64,000 nt of DNA from Chitinophagaceae bacterium. Its GTDB lineage: Bacteria; Bacteroidota; Bacteroidia; Chitinophagales; Chitinophagaceae. Position 1 is the stretch's first letter, and every line of letters starts with the position of its first letter. The stretch covers positions 868,001 to 932,000 of the forward strand of contig JADJDJ010000001.1 of assembly GCA_016702745.1 (NCBI GenBank). The letters run 5' to 3'. The translations under genes were made by a program, and so were the position numbers. Shown piece after piece: positions 54,650 through 63,877 of the stretch. Under the pieces are notes generated by a model. It worked only from the letters and a program-made list of their open reading frames with translations, was not told the origin of the DNA and made no database searches.

Positions 54650-54682
54650 TAAAAGAGTCTTATCAATTTTTATACGATAGTA

Positions 54683-55120
54683 ATGAGTATTCAAAACAAA
54701 TTAAAAGCATTTATGTCAGGAAAAATTGAAGCACAGAAAACAGCCGGTGCCGCCTTTATGGCGCAGAATATCTCCAAAGATGGAGTCAAAGAATTACCCG
54801 GTGGCATTCAGTATGAAGTGATCAAAGAAGGGACCGGGGCTGCTCCGCTGGTAACAGAGAGTGTGAAAGCGCATTATAAAGGAACCCTGCTTGATGGAAA
54901 GGAATTTGATAACTCTTTCAAAAGAGGACAACCCTTTACCGCGCCGCTCCGTGCACTGATCAAGGGCTGGCAGGTGGCCCTGCCCATGATGAAGGAAGGC
55001 AGTCACTGGCGTTTGTGGATCCCTTCGGACCTGGCCTATGGCGACAGGGGAGCGGGTTCCGATATTCCCGGAGGAGCCACCCTGGTTTTTGAAGTGGAAT
55101 TACTGGAAGTGGTCCGATAA
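54683..55120 (+). CDS. FKBP-type peptidyl-prolyl isomerase, cytoplasmic
   Basis: The 145-residue protein has a short basic N-terminal extension (SIQNKLKAFMSGKIEAQKTAG) and a complete FKBP domain: GIQYEVIKEGTGAAPLVTESV, KAHYKGTLLDGKEFDNSF, PMMKEGSHWRLWIPSDLAYGDRG, ending LVFEVELLEV. Pocket residues Y, F, W and the final strand pair are kept, so isomerase activity is expected. There is no signal peptide, unlike the lipoprotein paralog at 9397. Confidence 0.92.
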   Translation: MSIQNKLKAFMSGKIEAQKTAGAAFMAQNISKDGVKELPGGIQYEVIKEGTGAAPLVTESVKAHYKGTLLDGKEFDNSFKRGQPFTAPLRALIKGWQVALPMMKEGSHWRLWIPSDLAYGDRGAGSDIPGGATLVFEVELLEVVR

Positions 55121-55230
55121 TCAATTTCCGGCCAGCATCCTATCTATAATTTTCATTTTAAATGTTTTCTATTGAACTGACCGGTTGCTTTCAGGTCAGC
55201 AGAAAGATTTAATTTCCATAAATTCCAACC

Positions 55231-55773
55231 ATGCCTGATACTGTAACAGACCCGCGTTATCCGATTGGGACTTATGAGCCCAAACCATTTTCTATTGAAC
55301 AGAAAATTGAATGGCTGGCTGATATCAAATTTCTTCCATTGCTGGTAGAAAATGCGATTCTGAACCTGGATGAAGCCCAACTGCATACGCCTTACCGGGA
55401 AGGGGGGTGGACCGTTCATCAACTGGTCCATCATATTGCCGACAGCCATATCAATGCCTATTGCCGTTTTAAACTGGGATTGACGGAAGATAACCCCACG
55501 ATCAAACCCTATGATGAAAACAAATGGGTGTTACTTCATGACGTGGAGAAACTGCCGCTGAATATTTCTATTACCATCCTGCATGCTATTCATGCCCGCT
55601 TATATGAGGCATTGAAATATGTAAAGGATGATGAATGGAATAACCGCACGGTCCACCATCCCGAGCACAAAAAAACCATGCGGCTCTGGTACCTCCTGGG
55701 TATGTATGCCTGGCATGGAAAACACCATGTGGCGCATATTACGGCACTGAGGGAAAGAATGAAATGGAGATGA
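55231..55773 (+). CDS. DinB/YfiT-like metal-dependent transferase
   Basis: The 180-residue protein begins RYPIGTYEPK and has YREGGWTVHQLVHHIADSHIN and the C-terminal WHGKHHVAHITALRERMKWR, a DinB/YfiT helical bundle with a His triad (the His in VHHIADSH and the two in KHHVAH). Some members are bacillithiol transferases; assignment to that reaction depends on whether the organism makes bacillithiol. The stop lies one base before a long composite repeat. Confidence 0.88.
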   Translation: MPDTVTDPRYPIGTYEPKPFSIEQKIEWLADIKFLPLLVENAILNLDEAQLHTPYREGGWTVHQLVHHIADSHINAYCRFKLGLTEDNPTIKPYDENKWVLLHDVEKLPLNISITILHAIHARLYEALKYVKDDEWNNRTVHHPEHKKTMRLWYLLGMYAWHGKHHVAHITALRERMKWR

Positions 55774-56062
55774 GGCTAGTGGCTAGTGGGGTCCCGATAG
55801 CTATCGGGAGGCTAGTGGGTAGAGCAGGTTATGATGAATTTTGAATTTTAAATTTTGAGTTATTTTCTATAGAGAACTAACCTATTCCAGTTAAGCCCAT
55901 TTTCAGAAACTAATATCTAAATATTTTAACATCCGATTTTACAAAGGCTCCGGAGGGCGAAGCAATATCCTAGTATCGTAATATCCCAATATCCGAATGC
56001 CCTCCTTCGCTAAAGCTACGGCAGGCGAAGCAATACCAAATTCCTAATACCAAATACTCAAT
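55774..56062. repeat. Composite intergenic repeat, left copy
   Basis: Modules in order: GCTAGTGGCTAGTGGGG, palindrome TCCCGATAGCTATCGGGA (55792-55809), TATGATGAATTTTGAATTTT, ATATC-rich runs, CCTTCGCTAAAGCTACGGCA and a AATACCAAATTCCTAATACC tail. The right copy (62015-62278) carries the same modules in reverse complement order. Confidence 0.85.
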
Positions 56063-56071
56063 CCCTCTCCA

Positions 56072-56620
56072 ATGAAATGGAAAATCCTCTCCTCCGAATA
56101 TCTCTTCAATGACCGCTGGTTCAAGGTGCGCAGAGATGTTTGTGAAAGTCCGGAAGGAAAAATCATTGACCCCTATTATGTATATGAGTTTCTTACCTGG
56201 GTAGGAGTGGTGCCGGTTACTGAAAACGGTGAAGTGGTGATGGTGAAACAATATCGCCATGCCCTGGGTGAAGTCTGTATTGAAATTCCGGGGGGATGTG
56301 TGGATGATACCGATACTTCATTTGAAGAAGCAGCCGCCAGAGAAGTGAGAGAAGAAACAGGATATAGTTTTAGTTCTTTTGAGTACCTGGGACGTATCTC
56401 GGCCAATCCTTCCACCAATACCAACCTCCTGCATATGTTCCTCGCCAGGGGTGGAGTTAAAACAGGAGAACAAACCCTGGATCATAATGAAGAGATCGAG
56501 GTACAACTACTGAGCATTGCCGAATTAAAACAACTGATCCGGGAAAATAAGATTGTGCAATCCATGCATGTAACCTGTATCCTGTATGCATTGGAAAAAA
56601 TGGGAGAACTGAAATATTAA
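56072..56620 (+). CDS. NUDIX hydrolase
   Basis: The 182-residue protein has a NUDIX box region ending REVREETGY, the core of GX5EX7REUXEEXGU; preceding residues VDDTDTSFEEAAA give a longer G-to-REU spacing and Thr instead of Glu at the first box position, so metal binding may differ. LGEVCIEIPGG and RFISANPSTNT-like GRISANPSTNTNLL fit an ADP-ribose or similar pyrophosphatase. Its substrate is not evident. The stop codon overlaps the folC stop, so the genes are convergent. Confidence 0.87.
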   Translation: MKWKILSSEYLFNDRWFKVRRDVCESPEGKIIDPYYVYEFLTWVGVVPVTENGEVVMVKQYRHALGEVCIEIPGGCVDDTDTSFEEAAAREVREETGYSFSSFEYLGRISANPSTNTNLLHMFLARGGVKTGEQTLDHNEEIEVQLLSIAELKQLIRENKIVQSMHVTCILYALEKMGELKY

Positions 56621-57992
56621 CGGAAGAAAGACCAGGCTGCTATTTCAAGGGCATCAAAAATACTGCCTTTAGATTCTTCCTTCCCCCAAACAGACCTTAC
56701 AGATTCAATGCTGAGTTCCCCTACCACAAATACGCTTCCGCAAACCAGTATCAGGTCATTTTTACCTGCTTTTAAAGAAGCTGCATATAAGGCAGTATTT
56801 ACTGTAGAATATGTATTGCCTTTCAGCCCATGGTGATTGGCTTTTTGCAACAATTCCTCCTCCGGCATGGCCCTGGGAATCTGTGCCTTTGTAAAATAAT
56901 AGTGAGCAGATGTTGGAAAAGACTGAGTACAGTATCAATATCCTTGTCTTTCACCGCGCCAAAAATAATATGAGCCTGTTCATGCGCTGTCATAGATACT
57001 TGTTCAACCAATTGCCGGATCCCATCTTCATTATGCGCCACATCTGCCACCAGCAGGGGAGAGCGATGCAATATTTCCCAGCGACCATGGAGGCCCGTAA
57101 TAGCTTTTACCTGCTTCAATGCTGAATGAATATGGTCATCTTGGATGATCCAACCCTTCTTTTGCAGTTGAGCCACAGCGGATAAAACGGTGAGCAGGTT
57201 TTTGGACTGGTAAATACCTCCCAGGTCCAGTACATAAGTTTTTTCCTCTTGGCTTGCCAGATCCTCAATTGTCACTGAGAATCCATCTTGTTGCCAGTGA
57301 TAATTTTTCACTGTTCTTTCTTTTGCCGCAAGAATGAGTGGTGCTGATTGATTTGCAGCTGTTTGCTGAAAGACAGGTAATGTTGCTGCTAATGTTTCCC
57401 CGATTACCACTGGCACCTGGAGGTTTAATAATCCCCGCTTTTTCAAAAGCAATTTTTTCAAGCGTATTGCCCAGCAGGTTCATATGATCCATGCCGATAT
57501 TGGTAATCACAGAAAGTTCAGGGGTAATGATATTGGTACTGTCCAGCCTTCCACCCAATCCGGTTTCAATGATGGCGATATCCACTTTTTCTTTGGCAAA
57601 ATAATCAAAGGCCATGGCAACGGTCAGTTCAAAAAGCTGGGCTCGATCTCCGCAATTCTTGGTTGGATGTCTTCTGTGAACTGAATGACAAAATCTTCAG
57701 GAATCATCTTCCCGTTAATTCGTATTCTTTCTCTGAAATCTTTCAGGTGAGGAGAGGTATATAAACCTGTTTTGTATCCGGCAGACTGCAGGATGGCAGC
57801 CAGCATATGACTTACGGAACCCTTGCCATTGGTACCGGCAATATGTACAGAGTGAAATTGCAGAGGAGGATTTGGAATGGCTGCACAAAGGGAGACGGTA
57901 TTATCAATATCTTCCTTGTATGCGGCCGCAACGATCCTGCTGAACATGGGCAGCCGGTTAAAGAGATAAGCAATCGTAGCCTGATAATCCAT
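56617..57992 (-). CDS. folC: Folylpolyglutamate synthase/dihydrofolate synthase, frameshifted
   Basis: FolC adds glutamates to folates. Four fragments make one protein: 57992-57624 (IAYLFNRLPMF, P-loop AGTNGKGSVSHML), 57615-about 57440 (IAIIETGLGGRLDSTNIITPEL, SVITNIGMDHMNLLG), 57461-56870 (VLDLGGIYQSKNLLT, GLHGRWEIL, VADVAHNEDGIRQ) and 56868-56617 (tail). Breaks lie at a T5 run (57628-57632), near 57425-57432 and near the TTTTCC (minus strand) at 56918-56923; all join by adding or removing one base. The start MDYQATIAYLF at 57992 avoids the upstream terminator; the longer start at 58043 would run through it. Confidence 0.9.
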
Positions 57993-58004
57993 TCCGGCAA
58001 AGGT

Positions 58005-58040
58005 AAAAAAAAGCTGCCATGACCGGGGCCATGGCAGCTT
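58005..58040 (-). terminator. Terminator between the TonB-like gene and folC
   Basis: AAGCTGCCATG (58011-58021) pairs with CATGGCAGCTT (58030-58040); on the minus strand the stem is followed by T residues at 58004-58012. Confidence 0.8.
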
Positions 58041-58059
58041 CATCTGGGTTTAAATTTTT

Positions 58060-58944
58060 TTAGTTCACCCTGAAGTTAAACTGAACAGTGAGCATGGATT
58101 CGTGATCTGCTTTGTCAAATTTAATATTCTGCAGGTATTGAATGATTGCTTCTTTATAAGCTGAACTGGTTTGAGTAGATCCTTTGGCGATACTGACGAA
58201 TTTTCCTACTCCCTCCGGAGATACATTCACATTCGCATAGATCACGGCCTTATCCAATTCCCCTTCAAAAGAGTAATAACGTACAATCTTGCGGTCGCCG
58301 CGTGTTACCTTGGGACCATTGCCCCTGCCACTACCCGTACCATTGCCTCCACCAGTACCATTTCCGGTACCGCCACCCGTTCCATTGCCATTGCCCACAC
58401 CGGAACCATTGCCTGACCCTCCGGCACGATCATAATCTTCTACTGTACCACCGCCTTTACCTGAACCGGTTGTTGTTTTGCCTAACACCGCTTTAGGTCT
58501 TGGGGGAGCCGGAACTTCAACTGGTTTAGGTTCAGCTTTAGCAATAGACTTATTGGTAATTTTTGTCGCTTCCTTTTTTACAACAGGTGGTTTTGTGATT
58601 GGAGGAGCCTCACTTTTTTCATCTTCTTCCAGATCTTTGGAATCATCCGGGTCACCGGGTGCGGGAGGTGTTTCAGGGGCAATACCGGCAGGACCGGCAG
58701 CCTGTACAGGGTTACCCCCACCTCCGCCACCATCATCCTGGTTTTCGGGAACAGGAGGTTCTTCGGGTAAATTTAATTCCACTTCGATACCCGGATCCTG
58801 TGCGATTTTTTCAATGGTAGGGAAATCCCATTTTAACAGGAACATGATGATGATCATCAGCCCTGCAAATCCTGCAGTAATCAGGATCGCCTGTTGGCGT
58901 TGTTTTTCGTCTAGTTGGGCTGACATCGTGTAATACTTGTTCAT
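58060..58944 (-). CDS. TonB-like energy transducer
   Basis: The 294-residue protein has a short N-terminal tail, one membrane helix (AILITAGFAGLMIIIMFLLKW), a long Glu/Pro/Lys- and Gly/Asn/Thr-rich periplasmic linker (PVVKKEATKITNKSIAKAEP; GNGTGGGTGNGTG) and a C-terminal TonB-like domain (KAVIYANVNVSPEGVGKFVSI, LQNIKFDKA, MLTVQFNFRVN). It fits a TonB family protein that transmits inner membrane energy to receptors such as the two at 45-50 kb. ExbB/ExbD genes are not in the window. The start MNKYYT versus a downstream ATG is uncertain. Confidence 0.8.
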   Translation of the reverse strand: MNKYYTMSAQLDEKQRQQAILITAGFAGLMIIIMFLLKWDFPTIEKIAQDPGIEVELNLPEEPPVPENQDDGGGGGGNPVQAAGPAGIAPETPPAPGDPDDSKDLEEDEKSEAPPITKPPVVKKEATKITNKSIAKAEPKPVEVPAPPRPKAVLGKTTTGSGKGGGTVEDYDRAGGSGNGSGVGNGNGTGGGTGNGTGGGNGTGSGRGNGPKVTRGDRKIVRYYSFEGELDKAVIYANVNVSPEGVGKFVSIAKGSTQTSSAYKEAIIQYLQNIKFDKADHESMLTVQFNFRVN

Positions 58945-59079
58945 ACAAATGTAGTTTTCGGTGATCGGCTGTGAAAGTCAATCTTTTTCACAGCTGTTAG
59001 TAACGATTCAAACACCGTGCAACTTGCATAAAGCAGGCAGTAGAAAATGTTAAGATTTGCTGAAAGCGGCCGGAATGGG

Positions 59080-59802
59080 TTATCCCACCCTTTTATACAG
59101 CCAGTGAGGGATATTTCGGAGGACCAGGGCAACCAGCCACCAGCGGCGACTGATATAGGCTTTTCGCCTTCTTTTTTCGATGGCCTGAATGATTTGACGT
59201 GCCGCTTTGTCAACTGGAACCACCCAGAATAATTTGTCAGATTTGGCCATCTTGGTGGCTACAAAACCGGGCTCAATACAGGTGACACTGAAATTCCGGC
59301 TGATCCGGCCAGCTTTGAGGGCCAATCCATAGGCATAACTACTTTCGAACGCCTCCCTGGCATTATAGACCGGGGCATGCAGGCCACCCCGGTTGGCAGC
59401 CATGGAAGAGATGAAGGCCAGTCTTCCTTCTTTTTTAGCGGCAAAATAACGGTAGCCCCAATTAGCAGCTTGTATAAAACCATTTATATTGGGGTCGACT
59501 GTTTCTTTATCAATATGCCAGTCCAGGTCAGCGGAGGGTTCTCCTGTACCGGCACTGATGACTAATGTATCCAGTCCGCCTAAACGATTTACCAGTTGCT
59601 CCAGTTCCTGATCATTATTGCCAGTCTTTACATCATAACAGGCCAGTTCCACCAATGCGGGATACTGGTTTTTGATTTCTTCGAGTAATTCTTTTCTCCT
59701 TCCGGTAATGCCCACGCGGTACCCTTTTTCAAGGTATTGCTCCGCCATTTTTCGGCCGATACCGGAGCTGGCGCCAATAATGATCACATGCCTGTTCGTC
59801 AT
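59080..59802 (-). CDS. Short-chain dehydrogenase/reductase with altered catalytic site
   Basis: The 240-residue protein has the Rossmann motif GASSGIG and NAG-like SAGTG, and the Ser in AFISSMA. The catalytic Tyr-x-x-x-Lys appears as YNAREAF, so the lysine is Glu. Either the protein is inactive as a classical SDR, uses another residue, or the base is a sequencing error (AAG to GAG). LALKAGRISRNFSVTCIEPGFV is a normal SDR segment. It follows the EamA gene by 13 nt and probably belongs to the same operon. Confidence 0.87.
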   Translation of the reverse strand: MTNRHVIIIGASSGIGRKMAEQYLEKGYRVGITGRRKELLEEIKNQYPALVELACYDVKTGNNDQELEQLVNRLGGLDTLVISAGTGEPSADLDWHIDKETVDPNINGFIQAANWGYRYFAAKKEGRLAFISSMAANRGGLHAPVYNAREAFESSYAYGLALKAGRISRNFSVTCIEPGFVATKMAKSDKLFWVVPVDKAARQIIQAIEKRRRKAYISRRWWLVALVLRNIPHWLYKRVG

Positions 59803-59815
59803 GGGTTAAATTTAC

Positions 59816-60718
59816 TCAGGATTTAAAGTTAGCAATTATGATCCCTGAAAAAACAAGGATCATTGCAATGAGATGAACCGGGGTGAATGCTTCGTGGAGA
59901 AAGATCACTGCTTCCAGACTACTAAATACGGGTATCAGGTTCCCGAATAAAGCGGTTCTTCCGGCGCCCAGCTGGTGGATGGCGATATTCCAGATCAGGA
60001 AACAAATCACAGAAGCACCCAGTCCGAGATAAAATACGGCCAGTAATAATTTTCCATTCCATTCAATTGCGGGATACTGGCCGGATTCCCAGATAAAAAA
60101 AGGCAGTACCAGTACTGTTCCCAACGAAAAAATGGTGAATAGAAAAGCCGGAGCCGGAATCCCTGCCGGTTTCCTTTTAACCATGGTATTATATACCGCA
60201 AAACAGAAGGCGGCCAGCAATACCCATAAATCACCTTCACCAAATTGAAATGTTTTCAGATTTTCCCAATGACCGCGGCAAAGCAGGTACAATACACCGC
60301 TGATGCAAAACAGCATCCCCAGCAATTTGTACAAGCCGATTTTTTCTTTCAGGAAGATGCGTGCAAAAACTACCGACATGATGGGAGATGAAGTGGTACC
60401 GATCAATGCCAGATTGATGGCTGAAGTATAATGTGCCCCAACATATACAAATGTGTTGAAGAGGGAAATGCCTGCCAGTGCAATCCAGAAAAAATACCAG
60501 GGTGCATTTTTAATCAATGGCCATGCATTCCTGAGTTGATGCCAGGCAAAGGGCAGGATAAGAATGGAGGCAATCAGCCAGCGGTAAAAGTTAAGAGCGA
60601 TGGGGGGAATGGATGTATTCACTTCGCGGGCTACCACAAAATTGCCTGACCAGATCAGGGTGGCCAGTACAGCCAGCCCGATACCGAGACTGATATTTTT
60701 TGTATTGGATTGGCTCAT
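59816..60718 (-). CDS. EamA/DMT-family transporter
   Basis: The 300-residue protein has ten hydrophobic helices in two EamA halves: VLATLIWSGNFVVAREV and PPIALNFYRWLIASILILPFA in the first, LWVLLAAFCFAVYNTMVKRK and LVSLFSSLEAVIFLHEAF-type region in the second. Such DMT proteins move small metabolites across the inner membrane; the substrate is unknown. ATG 60718 (MSQSNTKNISLG) fits better than the upstream ATG at 60748, which overlaps the radical SAM gene. The gene starts 4 nt after that gene. Confidence 0.9.
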   Translation of the reverse strand: MSQSNTKNISLGIGLAVLATLIWSGNFVVAREVNTSIPPIALNFYRWLIASILILPFAWHQLRNAWPLIKNAPWYFFWIALAGISLFNTFVYVGAHYTSAINLALIGTTSSPIMSVVFARIFLKEKIGLYKLLGMLFCISGVLYLLCRGHWENLKTFQFGEGDLWVLLAAFCFAVYNTMVKRKPAGIPAPAFLFTIFSLGTVLVLPFFIWESGQYPAIEWNGKLLLAVFYLGLGASVICFLIWNIAIHQLGAGRTALFGNLIPVFSSLEAVIFLHEAFTPVHLIAMILVFSGIIIANFKS

Positions 60719-60722
60719 GCCT

Positions 60723-62017
60723 TTAATGATGGGCAAAGTCAAGATCAAATTGTCCTTTGATCCTTTCCATCGGCGGATTGAAATAACCGTAATGCAATTG
60801 CGGAAACTCTTCTTTGATCAGTTCCTGTAATTGTTTTACTCCCATACATTCTCCCGTATCTGTAGCACCGATCTTACCAAGGTACCAGTCGGGATCAATA
60901 TTGAAATTACGCCACTGAATCATTTTTAATCCGGTGCTTTTTATGAGTTGACGAAGCGCTTCATATTCTGCAACAGAGTCCGTCATTCCCGGAAAAACAA
61001 AATAGTTGATCGAGGTCCAGCCACCATACCGGTTCACTACTTTCAGGCTTTCAATGATATCATCAAAATCATAATTATTCGGCCGGTAATAGGGCATATA
61101 AATTTCCCTTCTGGCCGAATTGGTGCTAACGCGGATGGAGTCCAGTCCGGCTTTACATAATTCCTCCACGGCATCCGGTTTGGATCCATTGGTATTGATA
61201 TTGATGCTGCCTTTTTTAGTATGTTTTCTGATTTCAATAATGGCATCCCGGATGGATTCCCACATCAGCAGCGGTTCGCCTTCACAACCCTGACCAAAAC
61301 TAATAATGGGGTAGGGGGCGCTTTCAAGATGGGGAACAGTGAACTCTACAATTTCTTCCGGGCTCGGTTTAAAACTCAAACGATCCTGGGTGGATACTAT
61401 CGGTTCTTCATCGGGTTGCAGGGAGATACAACCCACACAATTCGCATTACAAGCCGGTGAAGCGGGAACCGGACATTCCCATCTGCCCAATGCAAAATTC
61501 CGGGCGGCCGGACATTGGTAGGTGAGGGCACAATTATTCATCAGGTGCTGCACCAGTCTGTTGTGCGGATAATGTTTGATCAGATCAGCAGCACCTGCAG
61601 CAACTTTTTAGCATCATAACCGGCGCAGTCCTGCCGGATATCCGGTTCAATACGGGTGGCTGGCACATAAAATTTTTCATCATGCCATCCTGCAGCGGTA
61701 TAACAAAACAAGGGGAGTGTGGGGGCATCGGCTGCCGTTTCATATGCGGCCAGGTAATATCCGGTATGTGCCGGAGGTATAAAGGCGGCTACGGCCCATC
61801 CTTTTTCGCAAAGCCGCATTTCACCGGTCACCACATCAATCCCGATTCCTTTTCTGCCGGGTAATTCATACAGCGAACCACCATCCGGTAATTCAATCCA
61901 GTCTTCTGCAGGTACTTCAAATGCATCCCATCCGCTCCGTCCGGTTACATACAGCGAAGTATCTTCAAATATATTGCCCTTACCGTCGGAGTAAAGGATG
62001 TATGGAGAATGTTGCAT
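60723..62017 (-). CDS. Radical SAM protein with unusual N-terminal region, frameshifted
   Basis: The second frame (60723-61553) holds a radical SAM core with C-x3-C-x2-C as PACNANCVGC and the SAM-fold strands (IISFGQGCEGEPLL, ININTNGSKPDAV, GLDSIRVSTN). The first frame (61580-62017) encodes a 145-residue N-terminal region (SDGKGNIFEDTSLYVTGRSGWDAFEVPAEDW) that continues after one restored A at the AAAAA run near 61604-61608 as KKVAAGAADLIKHYPHNRL. The substrate is unknown. It leads the operon with EamA and SDR. Confidence 0.85.
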
Positions 62018-62278
62018 GAGTATTAGGTATTCGGTATTGGGCTTGTCCGCCGTAGCCTTAGCGAAGGCGGATATTGAGATATTAAGATATTTGGATATTG
62101 AGATATTTGGATATTGGTCTCAGGCAAATAAGATTGCTCGAAACAGACAAGGCCTCTTCTAAAACTAATTTAAAATTCAACATTCATCATAGCCTGATTT
62201 TCCCCACTTGCCTCCCGATAGCTATCGGGACCCCACTCTCCACTAGCCACTAGCCACTAGCCTCTCCCTGCAAAACTC
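62015..62278. repeat. Composite intergenic repeat, right copy (inverted)
   Basis: Contains, in reverse complement order relative to 55774-56062, AATACCxAAT modules, CCGCCGTAGCCTTAGCGAAG, ATATC-rich runs, AATTTAAAATTCAACATTCA, palindrome TCCCGATAGCTATCGGGA (62213-62230) and CCACTAGCCACTAGCC. The stop codon of the 62243 gene lies in the CTAG part. Confidence 0.85.
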
Positions 62279-62812
62279 GTTAAATTCTTTTTCTCCCGGC
62301 AGACTCATTTTTTGTTCCGGATAGTGCTGAATAATGGCGTCATTTTTGAAATCAATGGTCAGCAATCCGTCTTTCAGAATCAGGTTATTGAGTTCGCTCC
62401 ATGGTATACTTCTTTTCGGGAAAGATGGATAAATAATATGCGAATTACTGACAATAATATTGAGTTCTCTTTGTGCCAGCAGGTAGAAAAAGGCCAACAG
62501 CAGGGTAAGCAGGGCGACCCAACAGGGACCTTTGATCAGCCAAAACAAAGAGAGATTAAGCGTGGCCAGTAAAAAAGTTTTGATATGCTTCCTGATCCGA
62601 TCGTTATACGCCACGAAAAAAACATAGAGCAGGAGGAGGATGGGTACTGAAAAAATGATCAGCTGACCTGCAGTGATCGGGTAATTTTTTTTGTAAAAGA
62701 AAAAGCGAATCAGAATACCGGCTGCACTCAGGATGAATAACAGTAATGCAAAACGGTCATACAACCTTTTTTTCTCGTTGGGAATGGTAAAAGTAAAAGA
62801 AGGCTCCATCAT
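62243..62812 (-). CDS. Membrane protein with PH-like tail
   Basis: The 189-residue protein has four hydrophobic helices (FALLLFILSAAGILIRFFFY, LIIFSVPILLLLYVFFVAY, TFLLATLNLSLFWLIKG, WVALLTLLLAFFYLLA) and a C-terminal PH-like part (HIIYPSFPKRSIPWSELNN, LLTIDFKNDAII). It resembles the group of membrane-bound PH-like proteins with an unknown role. The last residues (VASG) and the stop are encoded by the composite repeat. It starts 9 nt after the arginase-family gene and is probably co-transcribed. Confidence 0.7.
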   Translation of the reverse strand: MMEPSFTFTIPNEKKRLYDRFALLLFILSAAGILIRFFFYKKNYPITAGQLIIFSVPILLLLYVFFVAYNDRIRKHIKTFLLATLNLSLFWLIKGPCWVALLTLLLAFFYLLAQRELNIIVSNSHIIYPSFPKRSIPWSELNNLILKDGLLTIDFKNDAIIQHYPEQKMSLPGEKEFNEFCRERLVASG

Positions 62813-62821
62813 TGGAGTGGG

Positions 62822-63877
62822 TTAGTCTTTAGCGGTATTACTGGTCACCAGCAGGTTGCAGAGTTTGAACAGGGCCCTGGCACCCACATTGGCATCCCAG
62901 TCCGTATCTCCACCCAAACCTACTTCACTGAGGTCGAATCCGATGATCTGACGGCCGCTGGATAATACTTTATGGAAAATATGAAAGACCTGTTCCAGCT
63001 CATATCCTCCGGGAACCGGTGTTCCTGTAAAGGGGCATAGTTTGCGGTCGAGTCCGTCAATATCAAAACTGATATATACTTTCTGTGGAAGTTTTTCAAC
63101 TATGTCATCCACTACCTGTCCCCAGCTTTGACCTTCAAACATCCGGCGGCGGATATCTTTATCAAAATAGGTGATCACCCGGTAATTGCTGCTGCGGATA
63201 TATTCCCATTCGCTCTGGCTGTAATCGCGGATACCTACCTGGATCAGTCTTTCCAGTTCAGGAATTTCCTTGAGCACATTATACATGATACTGGCATGGG
63301 AATATACAAAACCCTCATAAGTATCGCGAAGATCGCAATGGGCATCGATCTGGATAATTCCGAAGCTGCCATGTTTTTCTGCAATGGCTTTCAGAAAACC
63401 CAATGGGGTGCTATGGTCACCACCAAGCAATCCCACCAGTTTGCCTTTATCCAGCAGGGCCCTGGTTTGTTCATAGATCCAGTTGTTCAGGTAGAGACTG
63501 CCCTCATTCACTTCTTTGAGGGTCTTGGTCATGAAATGATTGGCCTGTACATCTTCGCCACGGGAGATATAGTCAATGTATAATTCTGCTTCTTTGCGCA
63601 GGTAATCACTTTTCATCAGGATCTTCTTGTCCGGGTGCCGGAGAAAGAAGCCTTGTTTCCAGGCATCAGGCATTTCGGAATCAAAAAGGTCTACCTGCAG
63701 ACTGGCTTTGAAAATAGCTTCGGGGGCCCGGGCGGTACCGGCAGTATTGCTCACTGTTACTTCCCAGGGAACGGGCAAAATAACGAGGCGGGAATTTTCT
63801 TCCGATGTGGGGAGGCCGAATATATTGTTTTCAGGGTTACTGACACTATTCGGGTCATAATTCGACAAGTCGACCAT
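62822..63877 (-). CDS. Arginase/agmatinase-family ureohydrolase
   Basis: Metal-binding motifs of the family are present: GGDHS, the DAHCD of IIQIDAHCDLRD and SFDIDGLD, with His and Asp residues for a Mn2+ pair. The 351-residue protein starts VDLSNYDPNSV at ATG 63877; the longer frame from 63904 starts at a rare-looking context. Family members act on arginine, agmatine, guanidinobutyrate or formiminoglutamate; the substrate cannot be read. The GTxxTP variant (CPFTGTPVPGG) resembles formimidoylglutamase- and agmatinase-like members. Confidence 0.87.
   Translation of the reverse strand: MVDLSNYDPNSVSNPENNIFGLPTSEENSRLVILPVPWEVTVSNTAGTARAPEAIFKASLQVDLFDSEMPDAWKQGFFLRHPDKKILMKSDYLRKEAELYIDYISRGEDVQANHFMTKTLKEVNEGSLYLNNWIYEQTRALLDKGKLVGLLGGDHSTPLGFLKAIAEKHGSFGIIQIDAHCDLRDTYEGFVYSHASIMYNVLKEIPELERLIQVGIRDYSQSEWEYIRSSNYRVITYFDKDIRRRMFEGQSWGQVVDDIVEKLPQKVYISFDIDGLDRKLCPFTGTPVPGGYELEQVFHIFHKVLSSGRQIIGFDLSEVGLGGDTDWDANVGARALFKLCNLLVTSNTAKD

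Noticed and set aside
57993..58043. Longer start of folC at 58043
   Set aside because: It would place the terminator stem 58011-58040 inside the coding sequence; the family N-terminus starts at 57992.
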